From: Bacillota bacterium
Lineage (GTDB): Bacteria > Bacillota > Clostridia > Lachnospirales > Lachnospiraceae
Assembly (NCBI GenBank): GCA_023439125.1
Contig: JAEXOU010000016.1
Span: forward strand, 186,001-250,000
Direction: 5' to 3'
DNA: 64,000 nucleotides
Of the stretch, positions 22,666-32,900 are shown in pieces (the stretch's first letter is position 1; each line of letters starts with the position of its first letter). The position numbers and the translations under genes were made by a program. The notes beneath the pieces were generated by a model that saw only the letters and a program-made list of their open reading frames with translations, was not told the origin of the DNA and searched no databases.

Positions 22666-23550
22666 TTATTTAAACTTGGTTTTTATGATCTTAACAAATT
22701 CCTCTACCACAGTGCTAATTGATCTATCTTTATGAATGAATACCTGAGAGTATATAGGAAACTCACTTCCATGCCAATCGAGTCTTTTTAGGGAGTGATC
22801 TTTAACTTCTTTTCTGGCAGTGTTATCTGGTATAAATGCTACTCCAAGTTTGTCGATGGCAAATTGTTTCAGTATTTCCTTACTGCTTGTCTCGAGGACA
22901 ATCTTAGGTGTAATGTGTTTTTGCGACAGTGTATTCACAAGCATCATACGAAAATTGCAATTGTGTCCCGTTAAGAGTAGTGGAATACCATCCAGATTTT
23001 CTTCTGTAATATTTTCTCTGTTTGTAAGTGGATGATCAGGGCAAGCATAGAAGCCAAGAGTTTCTTTTTTCTTATAGAGCAAGGTTAGTTCTGGCGAATC
23101 TATGTATGGGTTTAGGGTATAGACAAGATCCAGTGCCCCTTTTTTTAACAACGAAGGGAAAATATCATGTGTGATAAATTGCAGTTGTATTTCCACTTTA
23201 GGGCATTGTTTCTTAAACTCTACCAACATACGAGGAAACTCATTGTAACATAGGGATTCAGACACTCCAACCTTCAGTATTCCGCTAGGTTCTTCGGTTG
23301 TGGGAACCTCAAGTAGTATTTCTCTTTGTAGTTGAAGCATTTTTTGTGCATACTCTGTTAAACGTTCCCCTTCTGGAGTGAGAACTAGTGTTTTTCCAAG
23401 TCTCTCAAAAAGCAGACAATCCAATTCTTCTTCCAGTTGTTTTATTTGCGTTGTAATGGTTGACTGTGCATATCCAAGTAAATTAGCAGCAGAGGTAAAG
23501 CTGTCAGTTTCCACTATCTTGATAAACGTTGCAAGTTGTGTAAGAGTCAT
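22666..23550 (-). CDS. LysR-family transcriptional regulator
   Basis: 294 residues. N-terminal winged helix: LATFIKIVETDSFTSAANLLGYAQSTITTQIKQLEEEL, the standard LysR HTH. It is followed by the dimer helix and a periplasmic-binding-like effector domain (GILKVGVSESLCYNEFP, LDGIPLLLTGHNCNF). It is divergent from the ABC-2 exporter operon, with 103 bp between the start codons, so it probably controls that operon and itself. The inducer is not known. Start ATG at 23550 with GGAGGC upstream. Confidence 0.92.
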   Translation of the reverse strand: MTLTQLATFIKIVETDSFTSAANLLGYAQSTITTQIKQLEEELDCLLFERLGKTLVLTPEGERLTEYAQKMLQLQREILLEVPTTEEPSGILKVGVSESLCYNEFPRMLVEFKKQCPKVEIQLQFITHDIFPSLLKKGALDLVYTLNPYIDSPELTLLYKKKETLGFYACPDHPLTNRENITEENLDGIPLLLTGHNCNFRMMLVNTLSQKHITPKIVLETSSKEILKQFAIDKLGVAFIPDNTARKEVKDHSLKRLDWHGSEFPIYSQVFIHKDRSISTVVEEFVKIIKTKFK

Positions 23551-23653
23551 TACAAGCCTCCTATCATATTTTTTGAATGTTCCTATTTATTATTTCAATT
23601 TTACTGATGTATTCGTTGATGCTATTATACTAAATAAACAAGGGAGGTGCAAT

Positions 23654-24481
23654 ATGAATATGGATAATGTCAGTATTGAAGCAATCAACATAAAAAAAAC
23701 ATTTAAAATGAAAAAACGGGCGGAAGACAGATGTCTGGGTGCATCTAGGCATATACAGTCAACGGCAGTAAATAATATTTCCTTTACAATACAAAAGGGA
23801 GATATCGTCGGTTTTATAGGGGCAAATGGTGCAGGTAAATCCACAACTATAAAAATGTTGACCGGTATTTTAGTGCCAGATTGTGGAGTAATAAGAATAA
23901 ATGGACTGGATTATAAGAAAAACCGGAGAGAGATTATGATGAAGATTGGAGTTGTGTTCGGACAAAGAAGTGTGTTGTGTTGGGACATTCCTGTTATAGA
24001 ATCATTCCGTTTATTCAAAGATATGTATCGCATTCCTAATGATGTATACAGAGAAAATATTGAAGTATTTTCTGAAATTTTGAATTTGTCGGATTTTATG
24101 TATAAACCACCGAGGCTGTTAAGTTTGGGACAGAGAATGAAAGCAGATCTTGCAGCAGCACTGCTATACAATCCCGAAATCCTATTTCTTGATGAGCCGA
24201 CGATCGGAATAGACGTTTTGGCAAAGGATAAGATTAGAGATTTTATCTGCCAGATCAATAAAGAACGACATACAACCGTAATCTTAACTACGCACGACGT
24301 TTCCGATATTGAGGCACTGTGTCACAAAATGCTTGTTATCGACAAGGGCAGTATCCTATATGATGGTTCACTAGAAAAACTGAAGAAGAATTTTGCTATG
24401 GAGCGTGGCTTGAATCAGAAATTAGAAGAAACAAGTCTTGAGGAAATTATTAAGCGTATATATGAGGGGAGTTTTTTATGA
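23654..24481 (+). CDS. ABC exporter ATPase (ABC-2/DUF990 cluster)
   Basis: 275-residue ATPase. Walker A is GANGAGKST (about residues 59-67), signature LLSLGQRMKADLAAA near 158, Walker B EILFLDEPTIGID near 180 and H-loop LTTHDVSDIEALC near 213. The FGQRSVLCWDIPVIESF segment is typical of the ATPases paired with DUF990-type membrane proteins. An N-terminal insert (KKRAEDRCLGASRH) precedes the domain core, as in that family. ATG 23654 follows AGGGAGGTGCAAT. Its stop overlaps the first permease gene by 4 bp. Confidence 0.93.
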   Translation: MNMDNVSIEAINIKKTFKMKKRAEDRCLGASRHIQSTAVNNISFTIQKGDIVGFIGANGAGKSTTIKMLTGILVPDCGVIRINGLDYKKNRREIMMKIGVVFGQRSVLCWDIPVIESFRLFKDMYRIPNDVYRENIEVFSEILNLSDFMYKPPRLLSLGQRMKADLAAALLYNPEILFLDEPTIGIDVLAKDKIRDFICQINKERHTTVILTTHDVSDIEALCHKMLVIDKGSILYDGSLEKLKKNFAMERGLNQKLEETSLEEIIKRIYEGSFL

Positions 24482-25269
24482 AGAAGTATTTGGATTATGC
24501 AAGAGTGGGAATAAAGGAGCACATGGTATATCCTAGTGCAATATGGGCAAAGTTTTTTTCTAAGATAATTTATCTATATCTACAGTTTTGCCTATGGTCT
24601 GCCTTATTTTCCTCAAATAGTTTGAAAAATCCAGAATTAAGAAAAGACAGTACGCTAAGATATATCATTATTGCTACGATTATTTCAACTGTGATCGAAT
24701 GCAATATCATAGAACGGATCAATGCTCAGATTCAGACGGGAAATATAGCCACAGACTTGATCAGACCAATAGGTTTCAAAAGAATGGTATTTTCAAAACA
24801 TCTTGGAGACACATTTGTCAAAATAGCATTTTACCTTGTACCACTTGTTGTATTGGTACATATTACTATGAATGTTCCGCTATTGAATCATAAACAGATC
24901 GGTGTTGGCGCGCTATCAGTTATCCTTGCGTATTGTATTCAATTCCTTTACTCCCTTGTCATAGGACTTCTGGCATTCTGGCTAATCGTTACATGGCCGA
25001 TCAATATGCTCTTAGGTGCAGTGTATAAACTCTTGTCTGGAGCATGGATACCAGTAAGCATGTTTCCTGACATATTGAATGAAATAAATTTGTTTCTTCC
25101 CTTTCGAGCGATCTATGCAATTCCGGTTTCCATTCTAACAAGTCAAATGGAGGTTACAGACATATATTCATCAATAGGTATTCAGATTATGTGGCTCGTT
25201 CTCTTGTATATATTGGTAGAAGTTGTATGGTATGTTGGCAGGAAAAAATTAATCATTCAAGGAGGTTGA
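24478..25269 (+). CDS. ABC-2 family exporter permease, subunit 1
   Basis: 263 residues with about six membrane segments. It begins KYLDYARVGIKEHMVYPS, the usual N-terminus of the ABC-2 / DUF990-like permeases, and has the cytosolic loop TGNIATDLIRPIGF that pairs with the next protein's TGKFDLYLTRPISP. The start ATG overlaps the ATPase stop (ATGA), so the two are coupled. The exported compound is unknown; related systems move drugs, peptides or lipids. Confidence 0.85.
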   Translation: MKKYLDYARVGIKEHMVYPSAIWAKFFSKIIYLYLQFCLWSALFSSNSLKNPELRKDSTLRYIIIATIISTVIECNIIERINAQIQTGNIATDLIRPIGFKRMVFSKHLGDTFVKIAFYLVPLVVLVHITMNVPLLNHKQIGVGALSVILAYCIQFLYSLVIGLLAFWLIVTWPINMLLGAVYKLLSGAWIPVSMFPDILNEINLFLPFRAIYAIPVSILTSQMEVTDIYSSIGIQIMWLVLLYILVEVVWYVGRKKLIIQGG

Positions 25270-25272
25270 TCT

Positions 25273-26076
25273 ATGAATTACATAAAATTATATTTCCGTT
25301 TTGTTATTGTGTATATAAAAGGTAAGATGGAGTATCATTGTGCACTTCTTCTTGAATTGATTGCAAATACTATATTGATAGGGATTTATTTTGCTAGTTT
25401 CTATGTCATCTTTCACAATTTTGAAAATATTGTGGGATGGAGCAAACATGAGGTCCTTTTCATGTTCACGACGAGCTGGCTCTCGTATTCATTTAGTTGC
25501 TTTTTCTTCTGGAAACCGATGAAAGACATAGGAGAGCTTGTACGTACAGGAAAATTTGATCTATATCTGACACGTCCCATCAGTCCACTCATATATCTGG
25601 TTTTGCAGCAATTTCAGTATACTTTTCTACCTCGTCTGCTGTTTTCTATTGGATTTTGGGTATATAGCATGAAGAAGTTAGAGATTAATTGGACTGTAGC
25701 AAATGTTTGTTATTATTGCATCTGCCTAGTTACTGCATTTGTTATTTATTCAGCAATCACAATCATAACAGGTGCAGTTAGCTTTTGGACAATAAAGAGT
25801 GAAGAAATCGTGTCGTTGCTCACAGATAATAACTATGGTCTGAAGAATTTTTGTGATTATCCGTTAGAGATATATGGAAAGAGGATGCAATCTTTACTTA
25901 TTTTCATCGTACCTTTTGCTTTTGCCGGGTATTTTCCTGCAGCAAGATTGCTGGAGAAAAAAGTTCTTTATCAACAGATATCCAATTTCTCACCTGTAAT
26001 CGCACTGGTTATGGCAGTACTTGCATATGTGCTGTGGCACAGGGGACTGGAGCATTATGGTAGCTCAGGGGCATAG
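25273..26076 (+). CDS. ABC-2 family exporter permease, subunit 2
   Basis: 267 residues, about six membrane segments, homologous in layout to the preceding gene but clearly diverged. RTGKFDLYLTRPISPL matches the characteristic 'G..d..L.rPl' loop of this family, and WTIKSEEIVSLLTDNNYGLKNFCDYPLEIY is its late conserved region. The start lies 3 bp after the preceding stop behind CAAGGAGGTTGATCT. The ATPase and the two different permeases form a complete exporter, probably a heterodimer of membrane subunits. Confidence 0.87.
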   Translation: MNYIKLYFRFVIVYIKGKMEYHCALLLELIANTILIGIYFASFYVIFHNFENIVGWSKHEVLFMFTTSWLSYSFSCFFFWKPMKDIGELVRTGKFDLYLTRPISPLIYLVLQQFQYTFLPRLLFSIGFWVYSMKKLEINWTVANVCYYCICLVTAFVIYSAITIITGAVSFWTIKSEEIVSLLTDNNYGLKNFCDYPLEIYGKRMQSLLIFIVPFAFAGYFPAARLLEKKVLYQQISNFSPVIALVMAVLAYVLWHRGLEHYGSSGA

Positions 26077-26267
26077 ATGTAGGATGCATCAGATGGTTGG
26101 GACTTGCTCCAATGGAACAGTCATCCTGTATGAAAAAGAAAAATCTTGAAACTATATGTAAGGATATTCCTATTGTGGTAATAATACATATATGCTAATA
26201 TATGTTTGCGATAAACATATGCTACCTATTGTATAGCATAAATATCAATTATTAAGGAGTATTACAC

Positions 26268-26567
26268 ATGAGTTTAGAAAAAGACAAATACGCAAAGGTT
26301 AGAGGAGCCCAAGCTCAAGGAGCTAGAACAATAGAAGAATTAAAGGAAATGACTGATATTATTATTGAGAATGATGCAGAACTTAAAGAAATTGAAGAAG
26401 TATTAAAAAATGCTTGTCGTTGTAAGAATGTATCTGTTGAAGAAGTAGTTGCTGCAGTAAAGAACGGTGCAGACACGATTGAAAAAGTGGCTGAAGCTAC
26501 CAAAGCAACGGTTGGATGTGGAAGATGTAAAGGTGTTGTAGCAAATATCATTGAAAACAAAAGATAA
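26268..26567 (+). CDS. BFD-like 2Fe-2S domain protein
   Basis: 99 residues. The C-terminal half carries CRCKN (CxC), followed 32 residues later by GCGRC (CxxC), the cysteine pattern of BFD-like [2Fe-2S] domains, with the helical VEEVVAAVKNGADTIEKVAEATKAT between. The N-terminal half is a charged helical region (RGAQAQGARTIEELKEMTD) that may be a degenerate second copy of the same helix motif. Probable small iron-sulfur protein in electron transfer or iron release; no partner gene adjoins it. Ribosome site AAGGAG before ATG 26268. Confidence 0.82.
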   Translation: MSLEKDKYAKVRGAQAQGARTIEELKEMTDIIIENDAELKEIEEVLKNACRCKNVSVEEVVAAVKNGADTIEKVAEATKATVGCGRCKGVVANIIENKR

Positions 26568-26576
26568 TATATAGCC

Positions 26577-26625
26577 AGGGGCTGTTACTAGGTGATTTTA
26601 ATCACTGAAGTAACAGCCCTTTTTT
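26577..26625 (+). terminator. Intrinsic terminator of the BFD-like gene
   Basis: AGGGCTGTTACT (26577-26588) pairs with AGTAACAGCCCT (26609-26620), with a second inner stem GTGATT/AATCAC, followed by six T. Modular repeat copy 1 begins right at the end of the T-tract. Confidence 0.92.
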
Positions 26626-26753
26626 GTATATTAGGAAATTTCTCTGAATTTCCAAATATATAAAAAATGCTCTGCAGGATGCACACAAGCGCGATAGGAA
26701 GATGTCGCTTACGCGACCGCGCTTGGCGCAAGTGTTTTGCAAGCAAAACACTT
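26626..26753 (+). repeat. Modular three-hairpin repeat, copy 1
   Basis: Module 1 is a near palindrome around GGAAATTTCTCTGAATTTCC (one arm has one mismatch). A linker GCTCTGCAGGATGC follows, then hairpin 2 (AAGCGCG ... GTCGCttacGCGAC CGCGCTT) and hairpin 3 (GTGTTTTGCaaGCAAAACAC). The same order is found at 42424 and 52524; module 1 with a different 3' part is at 45928. It begins directly at the T-tract of the preceding terminator. Confidence 0.88.
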
Positions 26754-26973
26754 TGTTACTTTTGACGCCTGATCTATGAAAGTAAAAAAATTGCAGAATT
26801 ATGAATAAATACTATTAAATTGTAGATGAACTTTGATTGAATTCTTATAGGACATGTGTTAGCATTAAAATATAAATTGGAAGAAATTTACAATTTATTA
26901 CGAGTAAGTTTCCTACATTTATAGACATCATTGGTTGAAAGCATAAGACTATAATCAAAAAGGAGAGGCTACT

Positions 26974-29900
26974 ATGAAGAAAAGTAAGATTTTAAAGCGT
27001 ATCATTGTTATGTTGGCTGTTATTTCTATGGTATTTCTGAATTTAGCAGGTTCAGGAATTCAGTTGGCTAATGCAGCAACAGCAAACGGAGCCCCCGTCT
27101 TTAAAGAGTCAAAGTTTAGAAGAATTTTGGTTGGGGAATCATATGATTTCAATATCAAAAATGCTCCAACGGGTTCAACGTACCAATGGAAGAGCAGCAA
27201 CAAGGCAGTTGCAACAGTCAATAATAAGGGTGTTGTTAAAGCGGTTGCCACAGGTAGTACAATAATTACTTGTAAAATCACATCAGGAAAAGACAGTATA
27301 TCATTAAGAGCAAAAGTCATGGTGAAGGAACCTTCTAACAACCCAGCTACAAAGGTTAAGATTAATAATAAAATTCAGTCTCTGGCAGTCGGTGAAATTT
27401 ATAACTTTAATTGCACTTTTACACCATCAAAAGCTTTAGAATTTGTGAACTGGACATCAAGCGATCCTTCTGTTGTTCAAGTGAATGCTTATGGTGTAGT
27501 AACTGCATTAAAAGAAGGTACGGTAACGATTAAAGCTACGACACTTAATAAATCTGTTACAGATAAAGTAACAATTAAGGTGGTACCTGAAGTTGTGGTA
27601 ACTTCACAAAAACAGCTTTATCAGGCTTTAAGTGAAGATAAAGTAGGTACAATTTTAATCAGCTCTATGGCAGATATGGAGTTAACGATTCCAGAAGGTG
27701 ACTACTCTGGACAAGAATTAATTCTTGATGTACCTAATGCAGTAATTCATAATTATGGAGTATTTAAGAAAATTACAATTCGTGATCTTAATGATCAAGG
27801 ATGGATTGAATATGCAAAAGGTAATACGTTATATGTTGGTGAATCATCTCAGATTACAGTTGCACAGAGTGCTGAATCTGTGATTATCGTAGATAATAGT
27901 GATATAAAATTGGATCTGAATTTACTGGGAATTTCTCAGATTGATGCTTTAAAACCATGCGAGATTAATTGCAATGGAACAGCACAAGATCTTCCTAAAG
28001 TAAATGTTGGATCGACTGGTGTTACAATCAATACAAAAATTGCACTTCAAATGGATGCCTCCTATCAAGCAGTACTTAAATTAGAAACAGAAGCTGCAGC
28101 AAAATCAAAGATTACTGCAAAAGACGATAGTTCAATACCAAAAGTAGAAGGCGATTTTAAGGTTAATGTAGAAGTTAATGGTAAAGTTTTAAGCGTTGGT
28201 AAAGGTACATCATCTCAAAGTGGAAGCTCCAATCCTCCAACATCGACACCTACATCAACACCAACATCGACGCCTACAACAGCACCTACTCCTGTTCCCC
28301 CTGTGAAAGTAGATGAGAATGGATTTACAGAAGAAGGAAGAATTGTAGCCAAGTTTGGAACACCTAAAATTGATGGTGATGTTGATGATGTTTGGAAGAA
28401 CGCAATCGAGATTAAGCCACCGCATACAAACAATGCAGCTGTAAAAGCAACTGCAACATTTAAGTTATTATGGGATGATAATGCAATTTATGTCCTTGCC
28501 GAAGTAAATGATCCTAACATGACACTGGAACCACGTCAAGCACATGAGAAAGATTCCATTGAAATATTCTTAGATGAGAAGAATGATAAGACATCTTCTT
28601 ATGGTTCCGATGATTTACAGTTCAGAGTTAATTACGAGAATGCTCAGTCTGCAGGTAATGGTGATCTTAGCCGATTCTTTACTGCTACTAAGACAGGTGA
28701 AGGAAGCTATGTAGTTGAAGCAAGAATTGAATTACAGAATGCTGCAGCAAACGATAAGATTTGTGGCATGGAATTACAGGTAAATGATGGCATTGGAACA
28801 AGCAGAGCAGGAACGATAACAGTATTTGATACAACCGACAGTGCATGGAGTAAACCATCGGTATTTGGTGAAGTTGTACTTACTGGCAAAAATCCAGGAG
28901 ATGTTCCTGGTTTAAATCCATACAAATTATACAAGTTAATAACTTCTGCTGAGAAGATGGATGTTACAGGAGCATTATTTACTACAAGCTTAAAGGCAGC
29001 AAAAGATGTATACGAAAAAGAAACATCAACTCAGAAGGATTTGGATGCAGCTTATGATACTTTGAACCAGGTAATTACCTTTGTAAATGCAGTTACAAAA
29101 GCAACAAAGATGGATTTATCCGTATATCAGGCTGAGGGTGTAGCTGTTGTTCAAAAAGCAGTCGAAGATGCAGAAAAACTTCTAGCAAAAGAAGGCACAA
29201 CGGCTGAACAGATGAATGAAGCAATGGCTGCAATGGACAAAGCAATTGCAGCATTAAAAGTAAATGGTTTAGATAAAGATGGTAACATTGTTGCGAAGTT
29301 TGGTTCTCCAGTGATTGATGGTGATATCGATCAAGTATGGGATAAAGTTGCTTTTGTTCCAGCAACTGCTTCAGGATCTGGCTCAACAGATACAACAGCG
29401 AAATTTAAAGTATTATGGGATGACAAGGCACTCTATGTGTTAGCAGATGTTACTGATAGCGCACTGGATATCACCTCAGGAACTGTTTATAACAGAGATT
29501 GCGTTGAAATCTTTTTGGATGAAGGCAACAATGCCATCGAGAATATCTTTGATCTTGATGATACCCATTACAGAATCAGCTGTGAAAACAGTCTTTCTGC
29601 TGATCGTGGTAGCTTGGATCGGTTATATACGAAAGTGACTAAGAAAATAGACGCGGAAGGTAAAGTAACAGGTTATATACTTGAAGCAAGAATAGCACTT
29701 CAAAACGGTGCAAAGGACAATAATATCTATGGTATAGAGTTACAGTTAAATGATGCTAAGGGTGGCAATAGAACTGGTACTTTGAATGTATTTGATAAAA
29801 CTAGTACTGCTTATGCTAGTCCAAAAAGATTTGGTAAAGCTGTTCTCAGTGAAAAGAATGCTGAAGATGTTATTGGCTTTAATCCATATGATTTATTAAA

Positions 29901-32900
29901 GATGGTGAATATCGCTAATGATATCGAATTAGTTCGTTACACCGATGATACAGCAGCTAAAGTAAAAGATCTAGTTGCTCAGGCAGACGCAACCATCGCT
30001 ACTGGGGATCAAGCTCAAGTAGATGCACTTTGTGTTTCTTTGGATCAGGCAATTAAGGCACTGGTTCATAAAGACATTAAGGAAGTAGATCCAACAATAA
30101 GTAAGATCAAAGAGTTCAGAAGAATTCCTGCAGAGTATCTTACAGGAGCAGCATATGACGATAAAGCTAAGGGAACTGTTGTAAGAGACTACTACGATAC
30201 CTATGAGTATAGTGATGATGGAGTACGTGGTGAAGCAGTTCAGAAAAATATGCTTGTATATCTTCCAGCTGGATATAATCCAGAGGATAAAAATACAAGA
30301 TATAATGTTTTATACTTAATTCATGGGACATCAGAAGATCAAAATACAGTATTTGGTGATGATGATGCCAATGTAACGACTGTCATGAAGAAAGTACTTG
30401 ATATGATGATTGCAAATGGTCAACTTGATCCAATGATTATCGTTACGCCTACGTACCGCGGTATGGAATCAGGAAGATTACAGTATGAAATGGTCAATGA
30501 GATCTTACCATTTATCGCTACGAAATATAATACGTATTCGAAATCTGGTTCCCAAGAAGATCTAAAGGCTGCTAGAAATCATCGCGCAGTTGGTGGATTC
30601 TCTCAAGGATCAAGCTGTACATTTACGATTATGAGAAACTGTTTTGATTACTTTAAGTACTATCTTCCAGTAAGTGGTGGTCCGGGAAATACGGATTTTA
30701 CAAGTATTGTAAAAGGTTATGCAATGACTGACTACTATGTATTCGCATCCACTGGTACGGATGATATTGCTTATAGTGGAATGGTGAATGCAATTCCAGC
30801 AATGGCAGATCAGAAAGATAGTGAAGGCAATCCAATCTTTAATTATAATGCAGATTTATCAATAGGTAACTTATACTTATTATTGTTGCCAGGTGGTACA
30901 CATACATGGCAATGTGTAAATCAGTATTTATATAATATTTTGCCAGATGTATTCTTTGCTGAAAAAGGAACAGATACTCCAGCAACAGAAACTGATGAGA
31001 ATGGATTTACTGAAGAAGGAAGAATTGTAGCCAAGTTCGGAACACCAACAATTGATGGTGATGTTGATGATGTTTGGATGAACGCAATCGAGATTAGGCC
31101 ACCGCATACAAACAATGCAGCTGTAAAAGCAACTGCAACATTTAAGGTATTATGGGATGACTATGCTCTTTATTTCCTTGCACAGGTAAAAGATCCAAAC
31201 ATGTCAGTTGCACCTAGCAATACATATGAACAAGATTCATTTGAAGTTTTCTTAGATGAGAATAATGATAAGACAACATCTTATGGTTCTGATGACTTAC
31301 ACTTCAGAGTAAATTACAATAATGTTCAATCCTATGATAATGGTTCGGGTAATCGTTTCTATACTGCTACCAAGATCGGTGAGAATGAATACATTGTAGA
31401 AGGAAGAATTGAGTTACAGAATGCTACCCAAAACGATACGATTTATGGTATTGAATTGCAGATCAATGATTGTGTTGGAACTAGAAGAGCAGGTACAATT
31501 ACTGTATTTGATACAACGGATAGTGCATGGAATAACACATCCTTATTTGGGGAGATTATTCTTGTAGGAAAAGGGTCTGGAAATGTTCCTGGATTGAATC
31601 CATATAAGTTAAAGGCATTAGTGGAATCTGCTGAGAAAACTGATGTATCTGGATTTGCAAAGGGAGTTGGAGCTTTCACAGCGAGATTAAATGTAGCGAA
31701 AGCAGCAATTGATTCTGCATTGACCCAAGCAGAATTGGATACAGCATATAATGGATTGAATGATGTAATAACGTTTATGGGTGTTATAAAAAAATATGCT
31801 AATATGAACTTAGACGCCTTCCCAAATGGTGGAGAAGTTAAGACCGTAGTTGCAGCCGCAGAAGATATTCTTGCTAATGCTGATGCAACACCAGAGGAGA
31901 TGGCGCAAGCAAGTAGTACATTAGATGAAGCAATCGAAAGTATTGGAGACTATAGTCTAAAAGACGTATATGCAGATAAATTCTATATAGGAGCAGCTGT
32001 TCATTTAAATGGATTAGCAGATGAAGCATATAAAAACAATTTATTATCCCAATACAACAGTATCACTGCTGAGAATGATATGAAGCCAGAGGTATTACTA
32101 GATCAAGCAGCATCGCAAGCTGCAGGCGCTGTGGTATGTGACTTTACAAAAATGGATCAATATTGCGATTTTGCAGTAGCAAATGGATTAAAGATGAGAG
32201 GACACACCTTCGTATGGCATAGTCAGACTCCTACATGGTTTTTTAAAGAAGGTTTTGATGCGAATGGTGCCAATGTTGATAAAGATACTATGAACAGTCG
32301 TCTTGAACAGTTTATGAATCAAGTATTTGGACATATCAACGAAAAATATCCAGATTTATTCTACGCTTACGATGTATGTAATGAAGTTGTATCTGCTGGG
32401 ACTTCTTCACCATGGTATAATCTTTATGGAGATTATTCTTACGTAACCAAAGCATTTGAATATGCAAGGAATGCTTCCGCAGGTACCGGTATTAAGTTAT
32501 ATTACAATGATTACAATGAATATGATAATGGGAAAGCTGAAGCAATTATTGATTTATTAAAAGATGCAAAAGCAGCTAATAATATTGATGGTATTGGAAT
32601 GCAAAGCCATGTAAATATTGAGTACCCACCAATGGATCAATACAGAGCAACAATTGAGAAATTTGCTGCGGCTGGTTACGATGTTCAAATTACAGAACTA
32701 GATATTGCAACATCGATTAATGGTAATGGTCCTGCACCAGATTCAGCAATGGCAGCAAAACAGGCACAGATCTATAAAGATTTGTTCCAGTGCTATATCG
32801 ATTACAAAGATAATATCTCATCTGTAACATTATGGGGTATCAACGATCAGCATTCATGGCGTGGATCTCAAGAACCATTAATCTATGATAGAGAATACAA

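Noticed and set aside
23378..23653. In-frame extension upstream of the ABC exporter ATPase
   Set aside because: It overlaps the LysR gene on the other strand and lacks family similarity; GGGAGGTGC marks ATG 23654 as the start.
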